64,000 bases of DNA from Emiliania huxleyi CCMP1516. Taxonomy: Eukaryota > Haptophyta > Isochrysidales > Noelaerhabdaceae. The notes under the pieces are model-generated. The model saw only the letters and a program-made list of their open reading frames with translations, searched no databases and was not told the DNA's origin. The position numbers and the translations under genes were made by a program. This document shows positions 21,004 through 32,476 of this stretch, one piece after another. Every line of letters starts with the position of its first letter. Within the stretch, counting starts at the first letter, position 1. The stretch covers positions 171,912 to 235,911 of the forward strand of contig NW_005199194.1 of NCBI RefSeq assembly GCF_000372725.1, in the 5' to 3' direction.

Positions 21004-23180
21004 CTACGGCAGGCCGGGGGGCGGCGCCATCCCGTCGTCATCGCCCTCGCCCTCGTAGAGGCTGTAGATGTCCTCGAGCGCCTTTGCGACCTCCTCCGCC
21101 GCGATGCTCTCCTCGTCGCCCGACGGTGCGATGAACGACGCACCGCCGCCCTCCCCCTCTGCAGCGAGCTGGGCGAGGGGGGGCGGCTCGGGCGCCGCGG
21201 TCGGCGTGGGCGAGAAGTGAAGCTCGTCCCCCAGCTGCAGCAGCTGCGGCACCTCGGCCGGCAGCAGCAGCGAGAGCACCGCGCCCCGCTCGCGCTGCCC
21301 GATACGCCTACCGGGGCACGCCACGGACGGACAGTCACCGACACAGTCACCGACACGTCACCCTATCGGAGGGGGGGGGGCTCGGCTATCCCTCGGCCAC
21401 CCCGCGGCTGTACCACAGCCACCCCTCGGCGTACCTCGGCTGCACCTCGACTGTACCTCGGCTGTACCTCGGCTGTACCTCGGCTGTACCTCGGCTGTAC
21501 CTCGGCACCTCTCGGCTACACCTCGCCCGACGCGGCCGGCGCGGTGGACGTAGTCTGCGGCGGAGCCGACGATGCCGAGGTTGATGACGTGCGTCACCTG
21601 GCGAGATGCAGCCGAGAGATGGAGCTGTCGCAAGCTGTCTCCGGCCCCGCGTCCCGGTTCTGCCCTACCCATCTCTTGCTCATGGCCCGTGACGCTATCC
21701 AGCTGGCCCTCTCCCCCAGCTGCTATCCGCTCGGTGCCACCTCGCCCCTAGCCGCGGGAAGTCTATCCCCCCCCCCCTCCCCCCCAACCCTAACCCACGC
21801 CCTCCCTCTAGCCGCGGCCTGCGGGAAGTCAAGCCCGCGCGTCGCCGCGGCCGTCGTGACGAGCACGCTGGTCTGGTTCGCGCGGAACATCTCCATCACG
21901 CGCAGCGACGACTCGAGCACCGCGAACGTCGCGTCCTCGCCCTCGCCGACCGAGCGCGACGTCAGCGTGTCCTCCGCCGACGGAAGCAACACCGACAGGC
22001 CCCACAGACCCGCCTGCAGGGAGGAGTCGAGGGTCGGGCAAGGCATCGCGGCAGCGGCGGGGCGGGGCAGGTGCAAACACGCGCCGTCGCGTCGCCGTCG
22101 ATGTCGGACCACAGCGCCGCCTGCAGCCGGCTCGCCTGAGGGACGTGTCGCGGACGTGTCGGGGACGTGTGCTCGGCCACTGGGGCCGCCTGCAGCCGGC
22201 TCGCCGTGTCGACGGCGGCGTCCGCCGAGGGCGCGAAGACGACCACGCGCGGCGTCGGGCGCGCGGCGGCCTCGCCCTCCGGCGGGGAGGTGAAGAGGAG
22301 GCGGAGGAGGCGGCAGAGCGTGCCAAGCAGCTCCTCGGGCCTGCGGGGCACGGCGTGGACGTGTCATGGACGTGTCATGGATGTGTCATGGATGTGTCAT
22401 GGATGTGTCATGGATGTGTCAGGGAGACGTGCATCTCGCAGACGGCTCCCTCTCGGCTCCCTCTCGGCTCCCTCTCGGCTCCCTCTCGGCTCCCTCTCGG
22501 CTCCCTCTCGGCTCCCTCTCGGCTCCCATCTCGTGTCGCCTCTCGCAGACGGCGTACTCGTGCGCCGCGCCAGAAGGGACGCGCTGCTCCAGCTCTCCTG
22601 CAGGGGGGGGACGTGTCCGGGACGTGTCCGGGACGCGGCACGGACGAGGACTTGGGGCGCGCTGCTCCAGCTCGCCGTCTGGCCGACAGAGCAGCGCCTA
22701 CAGGACGGTTCCGAGAAGGCTCGAGGACGGGTCTGGCGGCTCGCCGTCTTGGCAGACCAGAGGTCTCGAGGTCTCGAGGTGCACCGCGGCGCACGACTCG
22801 ACGCGGGTGGGCGAGACGAGGAGCGGCGCCTGAACCCACCCCCGCCGCGCCGCCTGCTCGACGCAGGCGTGTGTGAGCCCACCCGTCTCTGCACGCATGC
22901 TCAGGCGTCGGCTCGGAGGCGGAGATGGAGGCTCGGAGGCGGACGGCCGGCCCGCTCGACGTGAGATATGGGGAGATATGGGGAGATATAGCGGACGGCC
23001 GGCCCGCTCGACGTGCGACGCAGAGATCGAGGCTCCGGCGAGCAGCAGCTGCGGGCGCGGCACCGCAAACGCACCGCACGCCTCCTCGAGGCGGCGCATC
23101 AGCTGGCTCGTCGCCTGGCGGGGCGGGCGGTGAGAATGTGCGGAGTGGCGAGGCGCGGGGAGGGGTCTAGCAGTGGTGGT

Positions 23181-23213
<33 letters not shown>

Positions 23214-24795
23214 GGTAATGGCAGTGCAGTGGCACTGGTGGTGGTGGACGGCTCGGCGCCTCCATCGGCAAGCACACGTCTGCCTCGTCAATGACGAGCG
23301 CCTGCCACAAGCAGGCAGCAGCCCCTCACAACGGCTCGGCCACGCTCGGCCGCCTCCTCGCCTACACGGCGCCTGCAGCTGGTGCAGCCGCAGGTTGCCG
23401 GACGTTGCGACGCGAGCGAGGTGCTCCGGCGTGCCGACGAGCAAGTGCACGTCCTTGAGCAAGTCTTGGTGCGCCGCCGCGTAGAGCATCTGCTCGTCCC
23501 ACAAGCCGGCCACCTGGCACCCACGCACCATATGTCTCACAGCTACTGCGGTGCAGCTCCTCCTTCCGTGTCGACCAGCGGCTGGCCTTGACGCGGCGCC
23601 GGCCCGCGCAGGGAAGTGCACTCGTTGTGAGTAGAACCAATCCTCTAACCAGCAGAGTGCGATCGTTGCGTAGAATCAATCATCTAATTGGCAGCCTTGA
23701 CTCGGCGCGGGCCGGAGTAGGTGAACATGTTCGCAGCGTTGCCCGGCTGGTAGCGGCTCGGGTGCGAGAAGGGCTGCAGGGTCGGGTTGCCCGCCGAGCC
23801 GCCAAGCAGCCGGTACGCGAGCAGCGACACCTGCAGGGACATGTCCAGGGCATGTCCAGGGCGTGTCCAGGGCGTGTCGTGTGCCGTGCTCCGGAAGGCG
23901 AGGCAGGCGAGGTAGGCGAATGGTTGGCGAGCAGCGGTCCTAGCTGTAGCACACGTACCGCACCACTACGCCTGGCACTGGGCGCTGCTACGCCAGTCGC
24001 CGCTCTGCTAGCTCGCGGGGCCTGCACGCCGAGCTCGCTTACTCGCACCACTACAGTGCGTAGCTGGCACTGGGCGCTGCTACGCCAGTCGCCGCTCTGC
24101 TAGCTCGCGGGGCCTGCACGCCGAGCTCGCGCGACGGGACAACGATCATCGCCACGGGGCGCGGCATCGCGTCGGGCGTCGCCGTGCGGTCGGTGCGCCC
24201 TCCGTCGATCGCCGTGGCGAGGTGGCGCGACAGGTCCTCCTGCAGCGGAGGGAGGAGAGAGTGGACTCGCCACTCGCTCGTGGCCAGGCGCGGCGGGCGC
24301 TTCCTGCAGCAGGTCCTCGGAGAAGCGGCGCAGCAGCGGCAGCAGGTAGGCGAGTGTCTTGCCGCTACCAGTCGGAGCGACGATGGCGGCGTCGCGGTGG
24401 CGCGTCTGCCCGCCCGAGATCTCCGTCAGCCCGCGCAGCGCCTGCACCTGCACCCGCGTGCCCCAGCTGTACCCGAGCCGTCCGAGCCAGTCGCTCAGCC
24501 ACTCCGGCAGACCGAGCTCCCGCCAGTCGGTGTCGCCGCCGCGCGCCCCGCTGAGCCAGCCGATGCGGTCTCGCAACTCTGCCGCCGCCGCGTAGTCCTC
24601 GCGCTGCACTGCATCGTACAGCAGCGTCTCCAGCAGATTGAGGTCGTCTGGCATGGGGGCGCTGCCGAAGCCAGTGTCCGTGGCGACAGAAACGGCCGCC
24701 GCCGCGCGACGGACGGCACCGTGCGCGAGGCTGCGGGGACCGACCCTGAGGGCGCCGGTCGCCGAGCACAGCGCGACAATCAGAGGCCTCCACAT
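21004..24795 (-). CDS. DEAD-box RNA helicase with N-terminal UVR motif, many introns
   Basis: ATP-dependent RNA helicase of about 13 exons on the minus strand. Firm exons: 24795-24301, 24239-24114, 23830-23696, 23513-23373, then from 23301; later ones include the exon ending at 22190 and the one starting at 22120. Every donor placed is GC. The start ATG 24795 opens a short hydrophobic leader (MWRPLIVALCSATGALRV), so an organelle-targeted protein is possible. A UVR-type motif follows (LLYDAVQREDYAAAAELRDR), then Q/GG region, Walker A APTGSGKT, Ia PSRELGVQ, GTPEHLARV, DEAD in VIDEADVCLP, ATRGLDF (V) and HRAGRVGR (VI). The tail is acidic (LEDIYSLYEGEGDDDG). The introns are made of short tandem repeats. 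Family is certain; target RNA and compartment are inferred only. Confidence 0.85.
21395..21520 (-). repeat. Intronic minisatellite, CTGTACCTCGG units
   Basis: At least six copies of an 11 to 12 base unit (plus strand CTGTACCTCGG) in an intron of the helicase gene, between the exons coding for motif VI and the final exon. Confidence 0.8.
22116..22205 (-). repeat. Intron flanked by a 21-base direct repeat (exact tandem-duplication period)
   Basis: The 21 bases at 22116-22136 are repeated exactly at 22185-22205 (GCCGCCTGCAGCCGGCTCGC plus C). The copies are 69 bases apart, and the intron placed by reading frame (22121-22189) is also exactly 69 bases. On the gene strand both splice junctions are the same string, CTGCAG followed by GCGGC: the left copy acts as donor (GC), the right as acceptor (AG). 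Confidence 0.88.
22345..22530 (-). repeat. Two adjoining intronic minisatellites
   Basis: Plus strand 22353-22420 holds about six copies of GTGTCATGGA(T/C) and 22441-22526 about eight copies of CTCGGCTCCCT. Both lie in a single helicase intron between the exons around 22600 and 22350. A third, GACGTGTCCGG, follows at 22612-22636. Confidence 0.85.
23172..23215 (-). repeat. (CAG)n microsatellite in a helicase intron
   Basis: Ten to eleven consecutive AGC units (plus strand), inside the intron between the DEAD-motif exon (ending near 23250) and the exon with LMRRLEEACGAF. Confidence 0.85.
23972..24130 (-). repeat. 67-base direct repeat that copies a helicase donor site
   Basis: Positions 23972-24038 and 24064-24130 are identical over 67 bases. 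The second copy spans the end of the motif Ia exon (gene strand GAGCTCGGCGTGCAG) and its GC donor; the first lies wholly inside the following intron. The intron therefore has an exact decoy copy of its donor 92 bases downstream. Confidence 0.92.
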
Positions 24796-25574
24796 GAAAT
24801 AGAGCTCTACCAACGGCGGCGCCAGCCAAAATGCCGAGACCTGCAAAAAAAAAGCGTTTCCATAAAGGGCATGGGACGCGCCGCGCGGGCGCCGCCTCGC
24901 CGGCCTTCGCCAACGCCTCAAAAGTGGCGCAGAGTGAGGCGGCGCCCTGAGCGAGTGCGTGAGCCCCGTGGCTCCAACCGGGCCCTTCCTTTTTTGAGCA
25001 GGTGTGCCGCCGCGCGAGCGACGCTCCGAGATCGCCCGAGATAGCGCGGCGCGGCCCCGAGATCGCCCGAGATTGCGCGAGATCGACCGAGATCGCGCGG
25101 CGCGGCCCGAGGCGAGGTGGATGGGTTTGGAGCAAGGGGGCGGAAGTGATCAGTGCGGTAGAGGGTCAGATCGGGGCGCGTGAGCCGGACTTGTGAGCCG
25201 GACGGCTTTCATTTCTCTCTGCGTTCTTGCACATGGAGTGCAAGATACTCGTTCTGTTGCCATCCCAAGCTGTCACTCCCCTTTCTCCCGGCCGGGGTGG
25301 GGCGCGCGCGGGGGGCGGCGGGTGTGCGGGATGTCTGTGGGCCCGAGAGCGATATGCCATGTCCGCCTTGCGTTTGTTTCTCATAACATCGAAGGCTAAG
25401 CTCAAAAAATTAGGTGCCCGGTAGGCTTGGCTGCAAAGGGGATTTTCGCGTTTTGTTTTTTTATTCAGGGTTTTGCAACTGATTCCGTTTGCAACAAACG
25501 GAATCAAGAAAAGAAACGACCGCAAAAGCAGGCGGCGTCTCGTGCTCGACCAGGATCGCCGTCCCGGCGCGAGA
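24796..25574. other. Divergent intergenic region with CGAGATCGCC repeats
   Basis: Lies between the starts of the helicase (-) and the large ORF (+), so it should hold both promoters. 25024-25104 is a run of about eight CCGAGATCGC-like units. No promoter motif was recognised. Confidence 0.55.
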
Positions 25575-27905
25575 ATGCAGCCGGGCTTGCCGTCGTGCAG
25601 CCCTTTTTGCTTCGGCTCGTCGTCAGCGACGCGCCAGTCCTGGCGCAGCCGCCCCGCCGTGCGGTCCACGGCCTTGCAGCCCGTCGACGCGCCCGACGAC
25701 GTGACCGCGGCCGAGATGGAGGCCTTCATGGACCACATCCAGCCGAGCTTGTACCAGCCGCCCGACGACAGCGACATCGCCCATGAGTTCACGGCGTGGC
25801 TGGCGGCGCGCCGCGAGACGTTGCGGACCGCCGCCGGTGCAGGCCGCCCTCGCGACTCGCAGGCCGACGTCGCCGCACCCGACGCCGCCGGCGGCGAGGA
25901 GTCGCCCGACAACGAGACGGGGCGCGCGACTCCGCCCGCACCTGCGCCGGCGGCGGCGTCCGGCCGCCGGCGCCGGCGCAAGCCGCTCGCCGGCGGCGGC
26001 GGCGAGAAGGAGAACGCGGACGTCGAGATGGACGCGCTCATGGTCGAGCGGCCCCGGCCTGCGCAGACGGAGCAGCGCTGGCGCGCCGTCCTTGCCGCGC
26101 GCCACGAGGATTACGACCGGGAGCTCGAGAAGGACAACCCGGAGCGGCCGTGGCACAGGGTGCCACACTTCCAGGGCGACGTCGAGGCGGAGTGCAAGCT
26201 GTGGGCAAGGGTCTCGCGTGCGCTCGGCGAGGCATACGCGCGTGACGGCTGGCGCATCGAGACCATCGAGTTTGACCCCAAGCGACCCGGGCAAGCCAAA
26301 ACCGCGCGCGCCACGCGCCACAAGAGGCTGCGGGAGGCGGCGAAGCGGGCGGAGAGCAAGGCTGCGGCTGCCGCCGCCGCCACCGCGACGCCGTCGCCCG
26401 CCGCCGCCGCCGCGGCGGCGGCGGAGGCCTCGGAGGGCGCGGCGGCGGAGGAGGAGCTGATCGCGGTGCGGCGAGCGCAGGCAGAAAAGACGGCTGCACG
26501 GCTGTTCGAGCAGCTGGAGGACGGCGAGGAGGAGGGGGAGGGGGAGGCGGCTCGCGAGGCGTCAGCGCGCACGCTATCCATCGCCACTGATGCCTTGCTG
26601 GGCGTTCTCGACGCGGCCGACGGAGGCACCGTCGAGACGAAGGACGCGTACCAAACGGCGGACAAGCCGCTGGGCGAGGGGGAGGCGACGGAGGCGGTCG
26701 AGAAGGACAACATCACCATCGCCTTCAACAGGACCATCGTCCGCGAGGTGCGGCGGCTCCTGCAGACGTACGGCGGCGATCACAGGCCGCCGAGCATGGG
26801 CGCTGAAATGCACTACGAGCTCGCTGCGATGGAGGGCCCGTACGCTGACCCGAACGCCTTCTCGTGCGACCCGGACTCGCTGTCCACGCAACAGCTCGAC
26901 GCGCGTTTGCTACTGTGGTACCGGCAGTGCCTCCCCAAGCCGCCGCAATGGCGCGCCGACCCAAAGCTCAAGCAGCAGCCCTGGCGCGGCGACGATGGGC
27001 AGGAGCTGCTGCTGCCGCAGAGCTGGCCGTCGCATTGGCTGACGCGCGCGCGGCTGCTCGGCGCGCGGCGCGGCGTCGCGCTGACGCTGCGCGAGGCGGA
27101 CGCAGAGGCGCACGGCGAGGCGCCGCACGCGCCGCAGCTCGTCGCGGACGCAAAGTTCGCGTTCGAGGTGGCGCTGCGCGAGCAGCAGCCCGCAGGCGCT
27201 CTCTATGAGAGCTACCGCCGCCTAGCGGCGGCTCTCGCGCACTCGCGGCGCACTCGCGCGGGGCTCGCGCTCCGCCACCTGGCCCTTTGCCCGGCGTGCA
27301 GCGACGCCCTCTGCTTCCCGGCGCAGCACCTCCCGGCCGTGACGCGCTACACGCTGCCGCCCGTGGTGCAGCGCGCCGGCTGCAGCGATTGCGACTACTT
27401 GGCGATGCGGCGCATGCTCGCCGCCCGCACGTCGTCGTACAACGAGTGCACCGCGAAGGACGCGGCGGAGTGGCTGCGCGGGCTCGAGCAGGCTGACGCC
27501 GTCAAGCACGCGTGGGGCGTCGTCGTCGTCGACGCCATCAACCGCCCGCCCCACGCGGCGACGCGGCTCGCCATCATGGAGGGCACGTTCGACCACGACT
27601 CCTTTGCCGCGTTCCTGCGGGCGACGCCCGGCGTGGCCGTGCCCTACTGTGGGGCGCATGGGCCGCCGCGGTCCGCGGCGGACGATGCGCCGATGCCGGG
27701 CGCGCCACCGGGCGCGCCGATGCCGGGCGCGCCGATGACGGACGCGCCAATCCCGGGCGAGCCGCCGGCCCCGGCGGCGGCGGAGGATGCGCCGATGCCG
27801 GGCGGCGGGCAGGACGCGCACCGTAACGGCTGCGCGTGCCCCGGGGGCTGCCTGGGCGGCCCCTCGTTCCTCCCGTTGGATCCGTGCTGCGAGTGCGAGG
27901 AGTGA
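25575..27905 (+). CDS. Large intronless ORF, 776 residues, unknown
   Basis: Frame from ATG 25575 to TGA 27903-27905, with no intron although nearly every neighbour is split. Regions in order: Asp/Glu-rich segment (DVTAAEMEAFMDHIQPSLYQ), basic linker with RRRRRKPLAG, a folded-looking block (RWRAVLAARHEDYDRELEKD, WHRVPHFQGDVEAECKLWAR), a long Ala/Glu coiled stretch, then a core (AFNRTIVREVRRLLQTYGGD, LDARLLLWYRQCLPKPPQWR, QSWPSHWLTRARLLGARRGV), a possible zinc site CPACSDALCF, a Met/Pro/Gly repeat (APMPGAPMTDAPIPGEPP) and a Cys-rich end CACPGGCLGG with CCECEE. No family recognised. Intronless state and composition would fit a mobile-element or retrocopied gene, which is inference. A farther upstream start is possible: the frame is open for 100 bases. 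Confidence 0.6.
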   Translation: MQPGLPSCSPFCFGSSSATRQSWRSRPAVRSTALQPVDAPDDVTAAEMEAFMDHIQPSLYQPPDDSDIAHEFTAWLAARRETLRTAAGAGRPRDSQADVAAPDAAGGEESPDNETGRATPPAPAPAAASGRRRRRKPLAGGGGEKENADVEMDALMVERPRPAQTEQRWRAVLAARHEDYDRELEKDNPERPWHRVPHFQGDVEAECKLWARVSRALGEAYARDGWRIETIEFDPKRPGQAKTARATRHKRLREAAKRAESKAAAAAAATATPSPAAAAAAAAEASEGAAAEEELIAVRRAQAEKTAARLFEQLEDGEEEGEGEAAREASARTLSIATDALLGVLDAADGGTVETKDAYQTADKPLGEGEATEAVEKDNITIAFNRTIVREVRRLLQTYGGDHRPPSMGAEMHYELAAMEGPYADPNAFSCDPDSLSTQQLDARLLLWYRQCLPKPPQWRADPKLKQQPWRGDDGQELLLPQSWPSHWLTRARLLGARRGVALTLREADAEAHGEAPHAPQLVADAKFAFEVALREQQPAGALYESYRRLAAALAHSRRTRAGLALRHLALCPACSDALCFPAQHLPAVTRYTLPPVVQRAGCSDCDYLAMRRMLAARTSSYNECTAKDAAEWLRGLEQADAVKHAWGVVVVDAINRPPHAATRLAIMEGTFDHDSFAAFLRATPGVAVPYCGAHGPPRSAADDAPMPGAPPGAPMPGAPMTDAPIPGEPPAPAAAEDAPMPGGGQDAHRNGCACPGGCLGGPSFLPLDPCCECEE

Positions 27906-29550
<1,645 letters not shown>

Positions 29551-30222
29551 CTAGTCTCCAGACCACGCCCGACCGATGGCGAGTAGTATCGACATTACGA
29601 CAGGCATCTGCCAGAATGCCTTCTCCATGGCGTAATTCTCGGGCCGGCGTGCCCACTTCCACGAGCCAGCGGCCAGCATCTCTGTCGCCGCCATTGACGT
29701 TGCCCCCCCCAGGGGCCCAACCTTGTACTGCATCACGTCGCGAGGCGAAGCAGCACCTCGAAAGACCGTAACCTTTGCGAACCGAGCCGGCGGGATACCT
29801 GACTCGCCGGAGAGGAACGCCGCCGCCTCAGCCTTGGCCGGGGCTAAGAGCTGATACTCGATCCCCACGTTCGAGTCCATGATGACGCGACCGCCGTGAG
29901 CCCGGAGGTCCTCATAGACGAGGTCAGCGAGCCCGGAGGCAAACCTGTGGTCGACAAGACCTGCGACCTCTAGGTAATCGGCAACCGTGTGGATCTCCGT
30001 GATCGAGAGCTGGTCGAATATGGAGGCCTTACCGTCACCCACAAAGGGCACGGTGCCTTGAGGACACGTCGGTGGGGGGTCGGCGGGCTTCTCTGGCTCG
30101 GCGTGACCTGTCGAGCCAAAGAGGAGCGAGCGCGACCTCATCATCTCCTCTGCCTCCCTCCTGTCAAGAACTTTAACCTCAACACCCGCTCCCCCTGTGA
30201 GCAGCAGAAGCAGGGTGAGCAT
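29551..30222 (-). CDS. Copper amine oxidase N-terminal region, probably truncated
   Basis: Minus-strand frame from ATG 30222 to a stop at 29551-29553. It starts with a signal peptide (MLTLLLLLTGGAGVEVKVLD). The segment SITEIHTVADYLEVAGLVD matches the form of the opening of the N2 domain of copper amine oxidases, and FAKVTVFRGAASPRDVMQYK with VGPLGGAT matches the N3 domain end. The catalytic domain (topaquinone Tyr in an NYD/E motif, copper His ligands) should follow but is absent: the frame ends after about 224 residues in RPENYAMEKAFWQMPVVMSI and the downstream region is repeat-rich. Either exons were missed, or the gene is a 5' remnant, or it is a stand-alone N-domain protein. Amine oxidase activity is not expected from this frame alone. 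Confidence 0.6.
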   Translation of the reverse strand: MLTLLLLLTGGAGVEVKVLDRREAEEMMRSRSLLFGSTGHAEPEKPADPPPTCPQGTVPFVGDGKASIFDQLSITEIHTVADYLEVAGLVDHRFASGLADLVYEDLRAHGGRVIMDSNVGIEYQLLAPAKAEAAAFLSGESGIPPARFAKVTVFRGAASPRDVMQYKVGPLGGATSMAATEMLAAGSWKWARRPENYAMEKAFWQMPVVMSILLAIGRAWSGD

Positions 30223-30447
30223 CGCGTTTTGCCAGAAGTGTCGGCTGCGCTCCGGCCTCCGATAAGGCCCGGAAGCGGGAAGGCACACACAAGTTTCTAG
30301 TTTGTTCAACCTGAGCGTGACAGGATGACGGACGGACCCTCCTTATCTCCTGGTGCGTCTCTTTAGTTTTCGGCGCGTATCTCTGTAAACATACGAACAG
30401 AACGCAGGAGAATGTGATTTTATCACTTAGCCGCACCTGCGTCTCCT

Positions 30448-31839
30448 TCATCGCGGCAACGCCAGCCTTCCGACGAGCTGCGTCCCCCTGCCCCGGTTTC
30501 GGGGGCATTCGAAGCTGGCCTCCTCGCACTCGGTCTGCATGTTGACGTACGCGAGGTACTCGCTGTAAGCGTCAGTCCTCTTGCCCGTACCGTCAACGAC
30601 CTGGCGCAACGGGTAATGGCAGGCGAAGCCGGAAGCTGCAAAGTCGCCGTAGCCCGGTCCGAACTTGGCCTGAACCCAATCAGCTAGGCCCGAGTCAATA
30701 GAGGCGGTCTTGAGAAACTCCGTCAGCTTTGCGGGAGCGTCCGGAATCGTGGTGACACGGTCCCATCCCCAGCTCGTCCGAACCATCGTAGCGAACGTCG
30801 GCAGCGTAATCTCGCCGAGCGCGTCGTTTGTAATTTTTGTTCTCACATCGATCTGGTCAAAGTCATCGCTGGAGAAGCAGAACTCGTACTTTAGGATCCA
30901 GTCGGCGCCGCTGCTCCACGGTTTGCTCTCACCATTCCCAGACTCATCGAACCAGGTCCAGTGGCCAGAGAGCGGGCCGCCGCTGTATTGCCGCACGCCG
31001 GAAGCGCACCGCGTCTCGTTGTCCCAGGACGCTTCCCCAAACGAGATGAGGTTCTCCTCGGCAGCTCCAAGGCAGACCTGGGTGTACTCCGGATCCGACG
31101 GATACGGCCCGTCCTTCAGCGAGACGCCACGCTGGTCCATCCACCACAGCCCGTGCAGCGCCTCAGGGAATACGGAGCCCGCCTCCGCAAAGAAGAGCTG
31201 CGTTTCAATCGCATCATTCTGGATGCGGCCCAGCGCGAACCTTGCCGGGTCGCGCGACACGTCCTCAAACTGCACGCCCACACCGCGTCGACTCGCCACC
31301 CGCACCCGGCTCACCATCTCTGCTCCAGTCGCATGGTACCCGAGGAGGCGTGCCGACCGCTCGCCGGGTGACGCCGCCCAAGGGTGCCAAGGACGGAACT
31401 GTTTGGCTGCCAACAGCGGTGGCAGCTCCACGGGCTCTTGCCACGCCAGCGCACAGCCCTGTGTCGCCGACTGCTCGGCCGGGCAGTCTGCCAGATCGTA
31501 GCGGGTTGTGAAGATCAGCTCGCCAGGCTCCTGCCAGCTGCAGTGGTCGTACAAGTTCACGGTCACCGCCGAGCTGTCGGCGGGCAGGTAGACGTGCAGA
31601 TCGAAGACGCCGCTGGTAGAGCCGTAGAGCACTTTGGAAAGGTGCGACACCTCGGGCCTTCCCGAAGACATCTTTGGCTCGACGATCACCTCGACTTGAG
31701 CATCAGGCGCCTTGGTGAGGCCGCCGATCGCAAAGTCGGTGATGGCAAAGACGGCCCAACCTGTGGTGTTGACGCCCGTGCCCCAGACGTCGTGAGCCTG
31801 GGAGGTCGCGGCGGCGGCGGCGGCAAATGCTGCCAGCAT
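30448..31839 (-). CDS. Secreted protein of about 463 residues, unknown
   Basis: Intronless frame from ATG 31839 (signal peptide MLAAFAAAAAATSQAHDVWG) to a stop at 30448-30450. It is rich in Trp, Asp, Ser and Thr and has scattered Cys, as expected for an extracellular beta-rich protein: DLHVYLPADSSAVTVNLYDH, GGPLSGHWTWFDESGNGESK, DWILKYEFCFSSDDFDQIDV, EITLPTFATMVRTSWGWDRV. No catalytic motif recognised. It lies just upstream of the amine-oxidase-like gene on the same strand, 225 bases apart, and both have signal peptides; a single split gene was considered but each has its own leader. Codon use is less extreme in GC than in the low-complexity neighbours, supporting real coding. Confidence 0.68.
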   Translation of the reverse strand: MLAAFAAAAAATSQAHDVWGTGVNTTGWAVFAITDFAIGGLTKAPDAQVEVIVEPKMSSGRPEVSHLSKVLYGSTSGVFDLHVYLPADSSAVTVNLYDHCSWQEPGELIFTTRYDLADCPAEQSATQGCALAWQEPVELPPLLAAKQFRPWHPWAASPGERSARLLGYHATGAEMVSRVRVASRRGVGVQFEDVSRDPARFALGRIQNDAIETQLFFAEAGSVFPEALHGLWWMDQRGVSLKDGPYPSDPEYTQVCLGAAEENLISFGEASWDNETRCASGVRQYSGGPLSGHWTWFDESGNGESKPWSSGADWILKYEFCFSSDDFDQIDVRTKITNDALGEITLPTFATMVRTSWGWDRVTTIPDAPAKLTEFLKTASIDSGLADWVQAKFGPGYGDFAASGFACHYPLRQVVDGTGKRTDAYSEYLAYVNMQTECEEASFECPRNRGRGTQLVGRLALPR

Positions 31840-32261
31840 GGAGGACGGCGGCAGCCAAGGAGGACTCACTTCAGCTGGGGATATCTATTTTCTATTTCTT
31901 TTTTTGTCTATGTGCTTACTTTTTCAATGTACGTGCTTTTAGCTTATCTCTCTCTCAATGTATGTGGCTCTTACGTACATTCCCGGAGGAGGACTGCTGA
32001 CAGGGTTTGCGATGAGGAGTGACCCGAAGGGTTTCTCGGGGTAAGTGCACCACTAACCGCCTCTCTCTGCAAGAGCACTGCGACGGATCGGGCTCATACT
32101 TTTTTTGAAAAATGTTACTCGCCTGCCCCTGGCGTGGCGTGGAGGGGTTGAGCATCCTTCCGGGGCGGCCTTTCCGCCGGGGAGGCGTCGTCCGTCGCGC
32201 TTCTAAGGTGTTGCTGCGCAAAAGCCCGGTACAGAACACGCAACTAACCCTCGGAGAGTAT

Positions 32262-32372
32262 TCTTTAGCTCCGAGTAGAGGGGGCGGTCTGCTGCTAGGG
32301 GAAACCCGGAGCGCGGAGCCAACCCTCGGAGACCCGTGTTATGGCCCTGCGAACGCGCACCCCCTGGGCTAG
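32262..32372 (+). repeat. Intact copy of the MITE host repeat (empty site)
   Basis: Runs TTAGCTCCGAGTAGAGG to CGCACCCCCTGGGCTAG without interruption at CTCGGAGACCCGTGTT, where the 17.2 kb copy carries its 415-base insertion. Confidence 0.85.
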
Positions 32373-32389
32373 GGCTCTCTTGCCCGCAA

Positions 32390-32476
32390 CCCGATCCCGA
32401 GCGTCCGGCCAACTGGGTGCGCTTCTCAGCTCCCCGGTCCTGGGCGTGAGGCTAATGACTGCACTCCAAGTGCTCC
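32390..32476 (+). repeat. Dispersed repeat family B, copy 1
   Basis: CCCGATCCCGAGCGTCCGG, then GCGCTTCTCAGCTCCCCGG, then GTGAGGCTAATGACTGCAC and TCCAAGTGCTCC. A reverse copy is at 62088-62210 (with a 12-base internal duplication) and its last 32 bases recur at 42766-42797. Confidence 0.75.
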
